From the NCBI GenBank assembly GCA_963813355.1, contig CAWEYS010000011.1, positions 1 through 62,953 on the forward strand: a stretch of DNA of 62,953 nucleotides. Reading direction: 5' to 3'. The translations under genes were made by a program, and so were the position numbers. The notes beneath the pieces were generated by a model. It saw only the letters and a program-made list of their open reading frames with translations. It was not told where the DNA came from and did no database searches. Below, in pieces: positions 43,685 through 52,682 of the stretch; positions within the stretch are counted from its first letter, which is position 1, and every line of letters starts with the position of its first letter. The DNA is from DATAGF01 sp963813355 (GTDB lineage Bacteria > Actinomycetota > Thermoleophilia > Miltoncostaeales > Miltoncostaeaceae).

Positions 43685-44986
43685 ATGGGGAGTCCGAGAC
43701 CGATCCGCCTCGCCCTCGCGGCCGCGCTCGCGTGCGTGACCGCCCTCACGTCGGGCTGCGTCGTCTTCCAGGGCGGCGTCGACGCCGGCCCCCAGTCCCA
43801 GATCATCGGCGACTTCCCGGTGAAGCTCGTCGTCTGCGCGTCCGGGTCGCCGGGATGCCCCGACGGCGGGTTCTCGCAGTTCATCGCCCTCGACGGGACC
43901 GGACAGGTGCTGCTCGGCATTCGCCTCCAGACGAACGTCAGCATCCCGTCGTCCTTCACCTCCACGGGCCCCGAGGCCCTGGCCTTCACCGAGAGCCCTT
44001 CCTACGCCGCCGAGCTGCAGCGCCTCGCCCCCGCGGCCCCGGGGACCCGCTGGATCGGCTTCATCTCGGCGGTGACCAACTACGCCTTCGAGAGCGGCCC
44101 GCAGTCTTTCCCGGTGCAGCTCCCCTACACGCTGGGCCGGGGCGCCGACGGGAGCCCCTTCAAGGGTCCGGTCGAGGGCGAGCTGCGGCTCGGCGGCCGT
44201 CAGGTGACCGCCGCGTTTCCCGGGTCGCGTCCCGTGGTCTGCGGGCCCTCGCTCACGGCGGTCTTCGACGAGGACACGTCGGCCGCGAACGAGGTCCAAC
44301 TCATCTGCACGGACACCATCGCCACCCACCTCGACCCGGTGCGCGACCTCGGCATCCTGACCGGGGCCGCCGCCGGCGGATCGCCGGGAGGACTGGCGGG
44401 CATGGCCTTCGAGGTGCGCTTCGCGGGGGCGGCGAGCCTGTTGGCGGACTTCACGCTGACGGCGACGACAACGCTGCCGGGCGCCAGCGTCGCGGTGACG
44501 CCGGAGGTGTTCACCCCCACCACCAACGGCACGAGCCAGGCGCGCGTGGCGGTCGGCATCCCGGCGGCCGCGCGCGCCGGCGCCTACAACGTAACGCTGA
44601 CGGCCAGGCTGGCGAACGGCCAGAGCCGCACCGGCGTCGGCAAGCTCACGGTGCTCGGGGGCGCGACCAGCGGCGGCGCCGGTGCGGTTGGCCGCCTGCC
44701 GGCCCGCCTGAGGCTGACGACGGTCCTCCCGCGCGGTCTGTCGGCGGCGCAGGCACGCGCGAGGGGCATCGTCGTGCTGATCGGCGCCAACAAGCCGGGG
44801 ACGGCGCGGGTCCGGCTGTTCCAGGGTCGCGGCACGAAGCCCAAGGCGACGAGGGGCGTGCGCCTGCGGGTCCCCGGGCCCGCCCGCGTGGTGCTGAAGA
44901 GCAGGAAGCTGGTGAAGGGTCCCTACCGGATCGTCATCAGGGCCGACGGGCGGAACTTCGTGCGGCGGGCGGTATTGACGAGGTAG
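43685..44986 (+). CDS. Lipoprotein of a tandem paralogous family, copy C (intact, 433 residues)
   Basis: Same layout as copy B. Lipobox LTSGC (Cys near residue 25) followed by VVFQGGVDAGP. Shared landmarks: VVCASGSPGC, FTSTGPEALAFTESPSYAAE, GTRWIGFISAVTNY, PVVCGPSLTAVFDEDTSA, VAVGIPAAARAGAYNVTLTA, LTTVLPRGLSAAQARARG and the terminal RIVIRADGRNFVRRAVLTR. Paired cysteines in the first domain and PVxCGPSLT cysteine suggest disulfides. Membrane-anchored and extracellular. Role unknown; the conserved basic C-terminus could contact cell-wall polymers or DNA. Confidence 0.85.
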   Translation: MGSPRPIRLALAAALACVTALTSGCVVFQGGVDAGPQSQIIGDFPVKLVVCASGSPGCPDGGFSQFIALDGTGQVLLGIRLQTNVSIPSSFTSTGPEALAFTESPSYAAELQRLAPAAPGTRWIGFISAVTNYAFESGPQSFPVQLPYTLGRGADGSPFKGPVEGELRLGGRQVTAAFPGSRPVVCGPSLTAVFDEDTSAANEVQLICTDTIATHLDPVRDLGILTGAAAGGSPGGLAGMAFEVRFAGAASLLADFTLTATTTLPGASVAVTPEVFTPTTNGTSQARVAVGIPAAARAGAYNVTLTARLANGQSRTGVGKLTVLGGATSGGAGAVGRLPARLRLTTVLPRGLSAAQARARGIVVLIGANKPGTARVRLFQGRGTKPKATRGVRLRVPGPARVVLKSRKLVKGPYRIVIRADGRNFVRRAVLTR

Positions 44987-45031
44987 CCCCGTCATCGGCC
45001 GTCATGCGCTCGCCGACCGAGCGGAGCGCCC

Positions 45032-45061
45032 TTGGCGCGGTCGAGGGGACAGTCATAGAGT
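45032..45061 (+). promoter_or_regulatory. Promoter TTGGCG-N18-TAGAGT
   Basis: -35 at 45032-45037 and -10 at 45056-45061, about 30 bases before ATG 45093, which has its own GGAGGG site. A vegetative-type promoter for the single gene downstream. Confidence 0.45.
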
Positions 45062-45092
45062 CGGAGGCGGCGTTCGACTCCGGAGGGATGCG

Positions 45093-45380
45093 ATGGCGGT
45101 GGCCGTGATTCTCGACTTCCCGGGCGCGACCTTGGAGCAGTACGACCAGGTCGTCGAGCTCATGGGCTTCACGAAGGGGGGTGCGGGCGCGCCCGGCGGC
45201 ATCTTCCATTGGGTGACCAAGACCGACGACGGCATCCGCGTGGTTGACGTCTGGGAGAGCCGGGAGATCTTCGAGCGCTTCGCTCAGGAGAAGATCGGAC
45301 CGCTTACGCAGCAGGTGGGCGTCACCGACCCGCCGCGGACGAGGTTCTGCGAGGTCTACAGCTACCTCACCGCGGGGTAG
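45093..45380 (+). CDS. Small dimeric alpha/beta-barrel-like protein
   Basis: 95 residues. VAVILDFPGATLEQYDQVVE then GIFHWVTKTDDGIRVVDVWE and REIFERFAQEKIGPLTQQVG follow the ferredoxin-like dimeric alpha/beta barrel pattern (ABM/EthD class) common in actinobacteria as stand-alone proteins. Function of this subgroup is unknown. GGAGGG lies 5 nt before the ATG. A hairpin 15 bases past the stop makes it monocistronic. Confidence 0.78.
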   Translation: MAVAVILDFPGATLEQYDQVVELMGFTKGGAGAPGGIFHWVTKTDDGIRVVDVWESREIFERFAQEKIGPLTQQVGVTDPPRTRFCEVYSYLTAG

Positions 45381-45394
45381 GGGGCGGTCGCCGC

Positions 45395-45419
45395 CGGGCC
45401 GGTCGTTCGTGCCGGCCCG
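45395..45419 (+). terminator. Hairpin terminator
   Basis: Perfect 8-bp stem CGGGCCGG/CCGGCCCG with a 9-nt loop, 15 bases after the preceding stop; no T-run. Confidence 0.5.
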
Positions 45420-45603
45420 CCGCCCGGGGCGGCACCTCGGGCTGGGCGGTTGACCGCGGTGCTGCGTGCGGGCGCCACGGTCGTGGGGTCGGCCTCCCAG
45501 AGGTAGCCCGCCTGGACGACGGGGGTCACAGCAGCGGGCGGACACCTCCGCGATGGCGTCGGCGATGGCGATGAGCCGGCGCTGGCGGCCGTCGCCGCGA
45601 AGA
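45420..45603. other. Intergenic stretch, no clear gene
   Basis: No coding frame with family likeness. A plus-strand frame around 45560-45625 reads PALAAVAAKIDAPLPVY, which could be the decayed C-terminus of an old gene, but nothing supports it further. Confidence 0.3.
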
Positions 45604-45633
45604 TTGACGCGCCGCTGCCGGTCTACTTAGGCT
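45604..45633 (+). promoter_or_regulatory. Promoter TTGACG-N18-TAGGCT of the copper module
   Basis: -35 at 45604-45609 and -10 at 45628-45633, 64 bases before ATG 45698. Confidence 0.5.
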
Positions 45634-45697
45634 CGCCACGGGCGCCGTCGCCGGTGGAGGATCTTCGGGCCGGGGCCACCGCACAGGGAGAAGTCCG

Positions 45698-46309
45698 ATG
45701 CCATCCAGGGGCTACCGGCTCGAGGGCCAGGAGATCGAGGCCTGCGACTGCTCGTCGATCTGCCCCTGCGTGTTCGGCGAGGCGCCCGAGCATGGAAGCT
45801 GCATCGGGATCCTCGCGCGCCACATCAGCAAGGGCGTGATCGACGGCGTCGAGGTCAGCGGGCTGACGTGGCTGGAGGTGTTCCGGTCGCCGGGCCACCA
45901 GCTGGAGGGCGGGACGAGCAAGCTCGTGTTCGTCGACCGGGACGCCACGCTGGACCAGCTCTCCGCGCTGCGCGACGCCTTCCGCGGGCGTCACGGCGGG
46001 CCCCTGGAGGATCTGGCCAACCTCACCGGGGAGTGGCTCGGCGTCGAGCAGGCCGACGTCGCCTGCGAGGTCCACGAGGGCGAGGGCCGGATCGCCGTCG
46101 GAGGCCGGCTGCGGGCGGTCATGAGCCAGCGCCGCGGGCCCGACGACACGCCGACGACCCTTCGCGACGCGTTCTTCAGCACCGTGCCGGGCTCGCCGGC
46201 CTGGGTCGCGAAGGCGAGCGAGCTGACGGTGGTCATCCCGGAGCACGGGCTGCAGTTCGCGTTCGAGGGCCGCAGCGCGATCCAGTCCGAGTTCCGCTAC
46301 GCGACGTGA
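45698..46309 (+). CDS. DUF1326-family protein
   Basis: 203 residues. The N-terminal cysteine cluster ACDCSSICPCVFG is the DUF1326 hallmark and is a candidate metal site. Core strands GSCIGILARHISKGVIDGV and ARSAIQSEFRY-like end (GRSAIQSEFRYAT) also fit. The family is poorly characterised; its Cys cluster and its neighbour here, a giant copper oxidase 33 bases downstream, suggest copper handling or delivery. GGGAGAAG lies 5 nt before the ATG. Confidence 0.8.
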   Translation: MPSRGYRLEGQEIEACDCSSICPCVFGEAPEHGSCIGILARHISKGVIDGVEVSGLTWLEVFRSPGHQLEGGTSKLVFVDRDATLDQLSALRDAFRGRHGGPLEDLANLTGEWLGVEQADVACEVHEGEGRIAVGGRLRAVMSQRRGPDDTPTTLRDAFFSTVPGSPAWVAKASELTVVIPEHGLQFAFEGRSAIQSEFRYAT

Positions 46310-46342
46310 GCGGCGCCGCCGCGGCGGCATGAGGAGCGGCTG

Positions 46343-49300
46343 ATGGCCGTCCGCGACGTCTACCTGAAGATCCAGCAGCTCAACGGCTACTCGCCCGTCG
46401 AGCCGGCCGATCATGTCACTCCGCCCGTGCGCTACCGCCGCGACTGCATGCGTGGGCCGGGGCACGAGGACGGCACGATCCCGGCCGACGAGGTCAACGC
46501 CCGGCGCCTCAACGCGCTGATCTACCGCGAGTACCTCGACCCGCAGTTCCTCGTGCCCAAGCCGGACAAGCTGATCGTCGCCGACATCAACGAGCCGTCG
46601 TTCACCCATCGGGTGCCCGGCACCGTGATCTACACGCATCCGGGCCAGCGGCTCAGGATTCACGTCAGGAACGCCGACGTCACGCCCCACAGCCTCCACG
46701 TGCACGGGCTGCGCTACGGGATCGAGTCGGACGGCTCGTGGCCGTTCGGCACGCAGGCCGCCGACGGCCGCCGCTCGGACGAGATCTGCCCCGGCCAGAC
46801 GTGGACGTACACGTTCGACGTCACCGACGAGATGCTGGGCGCGTGGCCGTTTCACAGCCACTGCCGCGACATCGGCCCCAACACGAACCGCGGGCTGTTC
46901 GGCGGGATCGTGGTGCTGAAGCGCAGGCACTACGACGCCCTGCCGGCCTTCCCGCTCCCGAAGGGCTTCGAGAAGCGGGTGCTCAAGATCGCGGAGGGGC
47001 TCCGTCCCAGGGCCGGCGTGCCCCGGGCGCGGCGCGTGCCTGCCCCGGCGCCCAGCACCGCCGCTGGCTCCGCCCGCGATGCCGATGCCGATGGCGATGC
47101 CCCCGCAGCCGTTCGCCGCCATGCCGGTGCCGGGCCCCGCGCCCATGCCCATGCCGATGCCGATGCCTGGTGGCCACACCCACGGCGTCGACATCGCCGA
47201 GCTGCCGGCGGAGCTCATTCCCGCGGTGACCACGCTCGAGGAGCTCGCGCACGCGGGCGGGCACCCGATGCCGAAGCCGAAGGACGTCCTCCACGTCCCG
47301 CTGTTCTTCCACCAGATGAGCGGCCTGCGCGGCAGCTCCGTGTTCCAGAGCGCGCCGTTCCCCCCGGGCAGACCTACCAGCCGACCTTCACGATTCCCGG
47401 GGTCTACGACTACTACTGCGGCGTCCACGGCCCCTCGATGGCCGGCCGGGTCACGGTGCAGGCCGGCGGGCCGAGCCTCGTCGACGTGCAGGCGACCGCC
47501 GCGAACACGTTCGTCCCGGCCGACGCGGTCGTCGGCATCGGCGGCCAGGTGCGGTGGACGAACACCGGCACGACCAATCACAGCGTGATCGAGTCGGGGG
47601 GGACCAACCGGCCGTCGCTCTGCTTCAACGGCCGCTCCTTCATCGGCAACACGCCGACGATCGCCGCCCACACGGGCCAGCGAATCCGCTGGTACGTGTT
47701 CAACCTCGACCTCGGCATGGCGTGGCACAACTTCCACCCGCACGCCCAGCGCTGGGTCTTCGCCGGGGAGACGATCGACATCCGCAGCATCGGCCCGGCG
47801 GAGTCGTTCGTCGTCGAGACGGTCACGCCGCCGGTGCTGCTGCTGCCGGAGAGGATCCAGGAGAGCCAGGACCCGAAACACCGCCCCAAGAGGGCCAAGG
47901 AGTACCGCCTGCGCGGCGACTTCCTGGTGCACTGCCACGTCGAGATGCACATGATGGAGGGTCTGGCCGCGCTCGTGCGCGCGCACCAGACCGTGTGGCT
48001 GACGGCGGCCCAGCGCACAGAGCTCGAGCAGTCGGTGGGCCTGCCACTGGACCCCGGCGGCAACGACTGCCCCGCCGTGACCCCGAACCGCTGCGCGACC
48101 ACGCAGACCGGCCGCTGGGAGGAGCTGCCGGGCCTGCCCGGCATCACGTTCATGCACGCCGTGCTGCTGCCCAAGACGTCGCGCGTCCTCTTCTGGGGCT
48201 ACGGCCCGCAGCAGGACCAGGCCCGCCTGTGGGACCAGGCCACCGGCCTCTACACGGTGCCGGCCAACCAGCCGGCGGACGTGCGGCCCGACCAGAACCT
48301 CTGGTCCGGCGCCCACGCGCACCTCGCCGACGCGGCGGGCACGATCGTCGCCCACGGGGGCATGCGCAGCCAGCACACCCCGCCGATCACGGCCGACACC
48401 GAGCGGCGATCGTTCACGTTCGACCCCGCGACGAGCACGTGGACGGCGACCGGCGACATGCACATCGGGCGCTTCTATCCCACGACGATCTCGCTCGCCG
48501 ACGGCCGCCCATTGACGATGTACGGCGCCGACAACTTCAACGACGGGACGGTCGGGGTCGCGTCGCTCGAGACGTTCACGCCGGGCGCGGGCGGCGGCGC
48601 CTGGAGCGCCCCGAAGAGCGTGCCGTTCGCCGAGTACTACTACTACCCGTGGGCGTTCCTGCTTCCGCTCGGCGACGTCTTCATCGCCGGCCCGCAGAAG
48701 CCGGCGCGGCGCTTCGACCCGGCGGCGACGCCGATCATGGACGACCCGGCGCGGCAGTACGACGCAGGTCTACCCGGCGCGCGGGGTCAACATGGAGGGC
48801 ACGGCGGTGCTGCTCCCGCTCCGGCCGCCCGGCTACGCGCCGCGCGTCCTGATCGCCGGGGGCACCGGCGCCACCCGCCTGAACTGGGGCCCGGGCGAGA
48901 GCGGGGCGATGAAGTCGGCCGAGTGGATCGACCTCTCGGCCGCGGCGCCCGCCTGGCAGGCGCTGCCCGACATGAACATCGAGCGCGGCAAGCTGAACTC
49001 GGTGCTGCTGCCGGACGGGCGCGTGGCGATCCTCGGCGGCTGGGAGAACCCGCCGGACGGCGGGCCGATCGAGATCTTCGACCCCGAGGACCCGACGGCC
49101 GGCTTCCAGCTCGGGCCGAGCATGAAGTACGCGCGCGGCTACCACTCCAGCGCGATCCTGCTGCCCGACGGCAGCCTCGTGATGGGCGGCGACCCCGGCG
49201 GCGCCTGGACGCCGAACGAGCGCTACCTCCCCTCCTACTTCTTCAAGCCCCGCCCGCAGATCACGTCGGCCCCGGCGGCGATCTCCTACGGCCAGGGCTT

Positions 49301-49544
49301 CTCGGTCCAGACGCCGGCGCCCAACAGCATCTCCGAGGTCGTGCTGATGCGGCCGGGCGCGGTGACCCACGGCTTCAACCAGAACCAGCGCTACGTCGGG
49401 TGCGCGATCACCGGCGCCACGGCCACGACGCTGTCCGCGACCGCGCCGCCGGACGGCAACGTGTCGCCGCCCGGCTACCACCTGCTGTTCCTCGTCGACC
49501 ACGACCGCAGCCCGTCGATCGGCGCCTGGATCCGCCTGAGCTGA
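46343..49544 (+). CDS. Multicopper oxidase fused to a galactose/glyoxal-oxidase-like domain (three frameshifts)
   Basis: About 1067 residues repaired; breaks near 47000-47080, 47366 and 48765. All four multicopper-oxidase copper motifs are present: LHVHG, WPFHSHC, WHNFHPH and FLVHCHVEMHMMEGLA. Between the first and second pair lie a Met/His-rich stretch (MPMPMAMPP, MPMPMPGGHTHG) and a plastocyanin-like loop (YYCGVHGPSM). From about residue 590 a kelch-propeller of the copper-radical oxidase type follows, with RFYPTT, GYHSSAILLPDG and VTHGFNQNQRYV matching the Tyr, Tyr-His and His ligands, and a DUF1929-like end (PPGYHLLFLVDHDRSPSIGA). The Cys of the usual FCxG motif is replaced (LWSGAHAHL). 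No signal peptide. GAGGAG before the ATG. Confidence 0.85.
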
Positions 49545-49589
49545 GCCGGAGCAGGGCGCCGCGCCGGCGCCCCGGGTCCGGGCCGAATG

Positions 49590-49618
49590 TTGACCTGACC
49601 CCCCCGGTCCGGTACACA
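49590..49618 (+). promoter_or_regulatory. Promoter TTGACC-N17-TACACA of the transhydrogenase operon
   Basis: -35 at 49590-49595, optimal 17-bp spacer, -10 at 49613-49618, 38 bases before the TTG start of pntA. Confidence 0.65.
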
Positions 49619-49656
49619 ACGCCACCCCCCGTCAGCGTCCCGGGATCGCCCCCGAA

Positions 49657-50871
49657 TTGTCCGAGAACTCCTCCGCTCCGCCCCCAGACGGGGGTGACGA
49701 GCCGCGTCCGCTGTCCGTCGGCGCGCCCGCCGAGCTGCGCGAGGGCGAGCGCCGGGTCGCGCTGACCCCGGCGGTCGTGGCGGGGTACGCGAAGCTCGGC
49801 GCGACGGTGGTGGTCGAGGCGGGGGCGGGCGAGGCGGCGGGGTTCCCGGACGCGGCCTACGAGGAGAAGGGCGCGGTCGTCGGCACCCGCGACGACGCCC
49901 TCGGGGCCGACATCGTGACCTGCGTACGCGTGCTCGGCGGCGATCCGGGGAGCCCGGACGCCGGGCGCCTGCGCGCCGGCCAGGCGGTGGTGGGCATGGC
50001 CGCGCCGCTGGCCGCGCCCGAGGTGTCGGCGGCCGTCGCGGCCCGCGGCGCGGCCCTCTTCTCGCTCGAGCTCCTGCCGCGCACCACGCGCGCGCAGTCG
50101 ATGGACGTCCTGAGCTCGCAGGCCAACATCGCCGGGTACCGCGCGGTCCTGATCGCGGCCCAGGCGCTGCCGAAGATGTTCCCCCTCATGACCACGGCGG
50201 CCGGGACCATCGCGCCGGCCCGCGTGTTCGTCGTGGGCGCGGGCGTCGCGGGGCTCTCGGCGATCGCCACGGCGCGTCGGCTGGGCGCGGTGGTCGAGGC
50301 CTACGACGTGCGCGATGCGGCCAAGGAGGAGGTGCAGAGCCTCGGCGCCCGCTTCGTGGAGCTCCCGCTGGACACCGGCCAGGAGGGCCCGGGCTCCGGG
50401 GCCTATGCGACCGCGATGAGCGACGAGGCCCTGGCGCGCCAGCGCGAGCTGATGCTGAAGACCGTGGCGGGCAGCGACGTGGTCATCACGACGGCGCAGG
50501 TGCAGGGCGCCAAGGCGCCCGTGCTCATCACGGCCGAGATGGTCGAGGCCATGAGCCCGGGCTCGGTGGTGGTGGACCTGGCGGCCGAGCAGGGCGGCAA
50601 CGTCGCGCCCAGCCTGCCCGGCAGGACGGTCGACGTCGGCGGCGTGAGCGTCATCGGGCCGGTGGACGTCCCCTCGAGCGTGCCGCACCACGCGAGCCTG
50701 ATGTACGCCAAGAACGTCGCCAATTTCGCCGCCCTGCTGGTGCGCGAGGGGGCCCTGGCCCTCGATGTGGAGGACGACCTGGTGGCCGGCTGCGCGGTGG
50801 CGCGGGACGGCGCGATCGTCAACGAGCGGGTGCGCGCCGCCCTCGGCGCCGAGGAGGGGGTCGCGTCGTGA
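49657..50871 (+). CDS. pntAA: NAD(P) transhydrogenase alpha subunit, NAD-binding part
   Basis: 404 residues from TTG 49657. The alanine dehydrogenase/PntA fold: REGERRVALTPAVVAGYAKL at the start, the RQDD-like loop region, MDVLSSQANIAGYRAV, dinucleotide motif VFVVGAGVAGLSAIATARRLG near 188 and VVVDLAAEQGGN. This is domain I of the proton-translocating transhydrogenase that moves hydride between NADH and NADP+. The three-gene split (A1, A2, B) is the common actinobacterial form. Overlaps the next gene by 4 bases. Confidence 0.94.
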   Translation: MSENSSAPPPDGGDEPRPLSVGAPAELREGERRVALTPAVVAGYAKLGATVVVEAGAGEAAGFPDAAYEEKGAVVGTRDDALGADIVTCVRVLGGDPGSPDAGRLRAGQAVVGMAAPLAAPEVSAAVAARGAALFSLELLPRTTRAQSMDVLSSQANIAGYRAVLIAAQALPKMFPLMTTAAGTIAPARVFVVGAGVAGLSAIATARRLGAVVEAYDVRDAAKEEVQSLGARFVELPLDTGQEGPGSGAYATAMSDEALARQRELMLKTVAGSDVVITTAQVQGAKAPVLITAEMVEAMSPGSVVVDLAAEQGGNVAPSLPGRTVDVGGVSVIGPVDVPSSVPHHASLMYAKNVANFAALLVREGALALDVEDDLVAGCAVARDGAIVNERVRAALGAEEGVAS

Positions 50872-51197
50872 CCAACGAGGTCATCATCACCAGCCTCTTC
50901 GTCCTCGCGCTGGCCGCCTTCCTCGGGTTCGAGCTGATTCGCCGGGTGCCGAAGCTGCTGCACACGCCGCTGATGGCCCTCACCAACGCCCTGTCGGCGA
51001 TCGCGCTGGTGGGCTCGATCGTCATCCTCGGCCAGTCCGAGACGACCTACGCCAAGGTCCTCGGCTTCGTCGCGGTCGTCGCCTCGACGATCAACGTGGT
51101 CGGCGGCTTCCTCATCACCGACCGCATGCTGAAGATGTTCCGCGGCCGCGAGCGGCCGCGGGCGGCGCCCTCCTCCGACGACGGGACGCCCCCGTGA
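50868..51197 (+). CDS. pntAB: NAD(P) transhydrogenase alpha subunit 2, membrane part
   Basis: 109 residues. Three to four membrane helices (IITSLFVLALAAFLGFELI, TNALSAIALVGSIVILGQ, GFVAVVASTINVVGGFLIT) match PntAB, half of the proton channel. The motif GFLITDRMLKMF is diagnostic. Overlaps both neighbours by 4 bases (GTGA). Confidence 0.93.
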   Translation: MTNEVIITSLFVLALAAFLGFELIRRVPKLLHTPLMALTNALSAIALVGSIVILGQSETTYAKVLGFVAVVASTINVVGGFLITDRMLKMFRGRERPRAAPSSDDGTPP

Positions 51198-52600
51198 GCC
51201 GGATGGACTGGATCAACCTGGCGTACCTGGTGGCCGCGCTGGGGTTCGCGTTCTCGCTGAAGTGGATGACCTCGCCCCAGACCGCGCGGCGCGGGGTGCT
51301 CGCCGGCGAGATCGGGTTCGCCATCGCCATCGCCGCGACCCTCTTCTGGCCCGACATGACGACCGAGGGCTACGTGCTCATCGCCGTGGCGGCCCTGATC
51401 GGCGCGGCCATCGGGGTCCCGCTGGGCCTGATGGTCCCCATGACCGCGATGCCCCAGCGGATCGCCCTGTCGCACGCCTTCGGCGGTCTGGCGGCCGCCC
51501 TGGTGGGGACCGCCCACTACTACCTGGTGCGCAACGAGATCAACGAGTTCACCACCGCCGTGCTCGGCGTCGAGATCGGGCTCGGGTTCCTCGTCTTCAC
51601 GGGCAGCCTGATGGCCGCGGGCAAGCTCCAGGAGTGGCTGCCCCAGCGGCCGATCGTCTACCGGGGCCAGAACGCGGTGAACTTCGCCGTGCTCGGGGCG
51701 GCCCTCGCCCTGGTGGTGGTGCTCGTGATCGACCCGACCCAGACCTGGATCGTGCCGATCATCGCCGTGCTGTCGCTGGCCTTCGGGGTGTTCCTGATCA
51801 TCCCGATCGGCGGCGCCGACATGCCGACCGTGATCGCCCTCCTCAACGGCTATGCCGGCCTGTCGGCGGCCGCCCTCGGCATCGTGCTCGAGAACAAGCT
51901 CCTGATCGTGGCCGGCGCGCTCGACGGCGCGTCCGGGATCATCCTCGCGATCATCATGTGCCGGGCGATGAACCGCTCCTTCCGCAACGTGCTCTTCGGG
52001 GCCTTCGGCGCGGTGGACGCCGTCGGCGCCGCGGAGGCGACGGACTTCGGGACGCACCGCACCGCCTCGGTCGACGAGGCCGCCGACCTCATGAAGATGG
52101 CGCGCTCGGTCGTGATCGTCCCCGGCTACGGCATGGCGGTGGCGCAGGCCCAGCACAAGGTGCGCGAGCTGGCCGACGCCCTCGAAAAGGAGGGCGTCGA
52201 GGTGCGCTACGCGATCCACCCCGTCGCCGGCCGCATGCCCGGCCACATGAACGTGCTGCTCGCCGAGGCCAACGTGCCCTACGAGCAACTGCTCGACATG
52301 GACGAGATCAACGGCGACTTCCCCCAGACCGACGTCGTCCTGGTGCTGGGCGCGAACGACGTCGTCAACCCGGCCGCCCGCCACGACACCGGGAGCCCCA
52401 TCTTCGGCATGCCGATCCTCGAGGTTGACAAGGCCGCCTCGATCTTCGTGGTCAAGCGCAGCATGCGCGCCGGCTTCGCGGGCATCGAGAACGAGCTCTT
52501 CTTCAACGAGAAGACGCAGATGGTGTTCGGCGACGCCAAGACCGTCGTCGGCGAGCTCGCGGCGGAGGTCAGCGGCCAGAAGGACGCCATCAGCCTCTAG
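51194..52600 (+). CDS. pntB: NAD(P) transhydrogenase beta subunit
   Basis: 468 residues from GTG 51194, overlapping pntAB by 4 bases. About nine helices up to residue 270, including GGADMPTVIALLNGYAGLSA, then the NADP-binding domain III with VVIVPGYGMAVAQAQHKVRE, YAIHPVAGRMPGHMNVLLAE and VLVLGANDVVNPAAR. Complete and typical. Confidence 0.95.
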   Translation: MSRMDWINLAYLVAALGFAFSLKWMTSPQTARRGVLAGEIGFAIAIAATLFWPDMTTEGYVLIAVAALIGAAIGVPLGLMVPMTAMPQRIALSHAFGGLAAALVGTAHYYLVRNEINEFTTAVLGVEIGLGFLVFTGSLMAAGKLQEWLPQRPIVYRGQNAVNFAVLGAALALVVVLVIDPTQTWIVPIIAVLSLAFGVFLIIPIGGADMPTVIALLNGYAGLSAAALGIVLENKLLIVAGALDGASGIILAIIMCRAMNRSFRNVLFGAFGAVDAVGAAEATDFGTHRTASVDEAADLMKMARSVVIVPGYGMAVAQAQHKVRELADALEKEGVEVRYAIHPVAGRMPGHMNVLLAEANVPYEQLLDMDEINGDFPQTDVVLVLGANDVVNPAARHDTGSPIFGMPILEVDKAASIFVVKRSMRAGFAGIENELFFNEKTQMVFGDAKTVVGELAAEVSGQKDAISL

Positions 52601-52682
52601 GGGCGTCAGGGTCACCCGGCCCCGCGCGCCGGCGGTAGGATCGGGCAGAGCACCCGTTCCCGACGACCAGCGAGCCGCCCGC

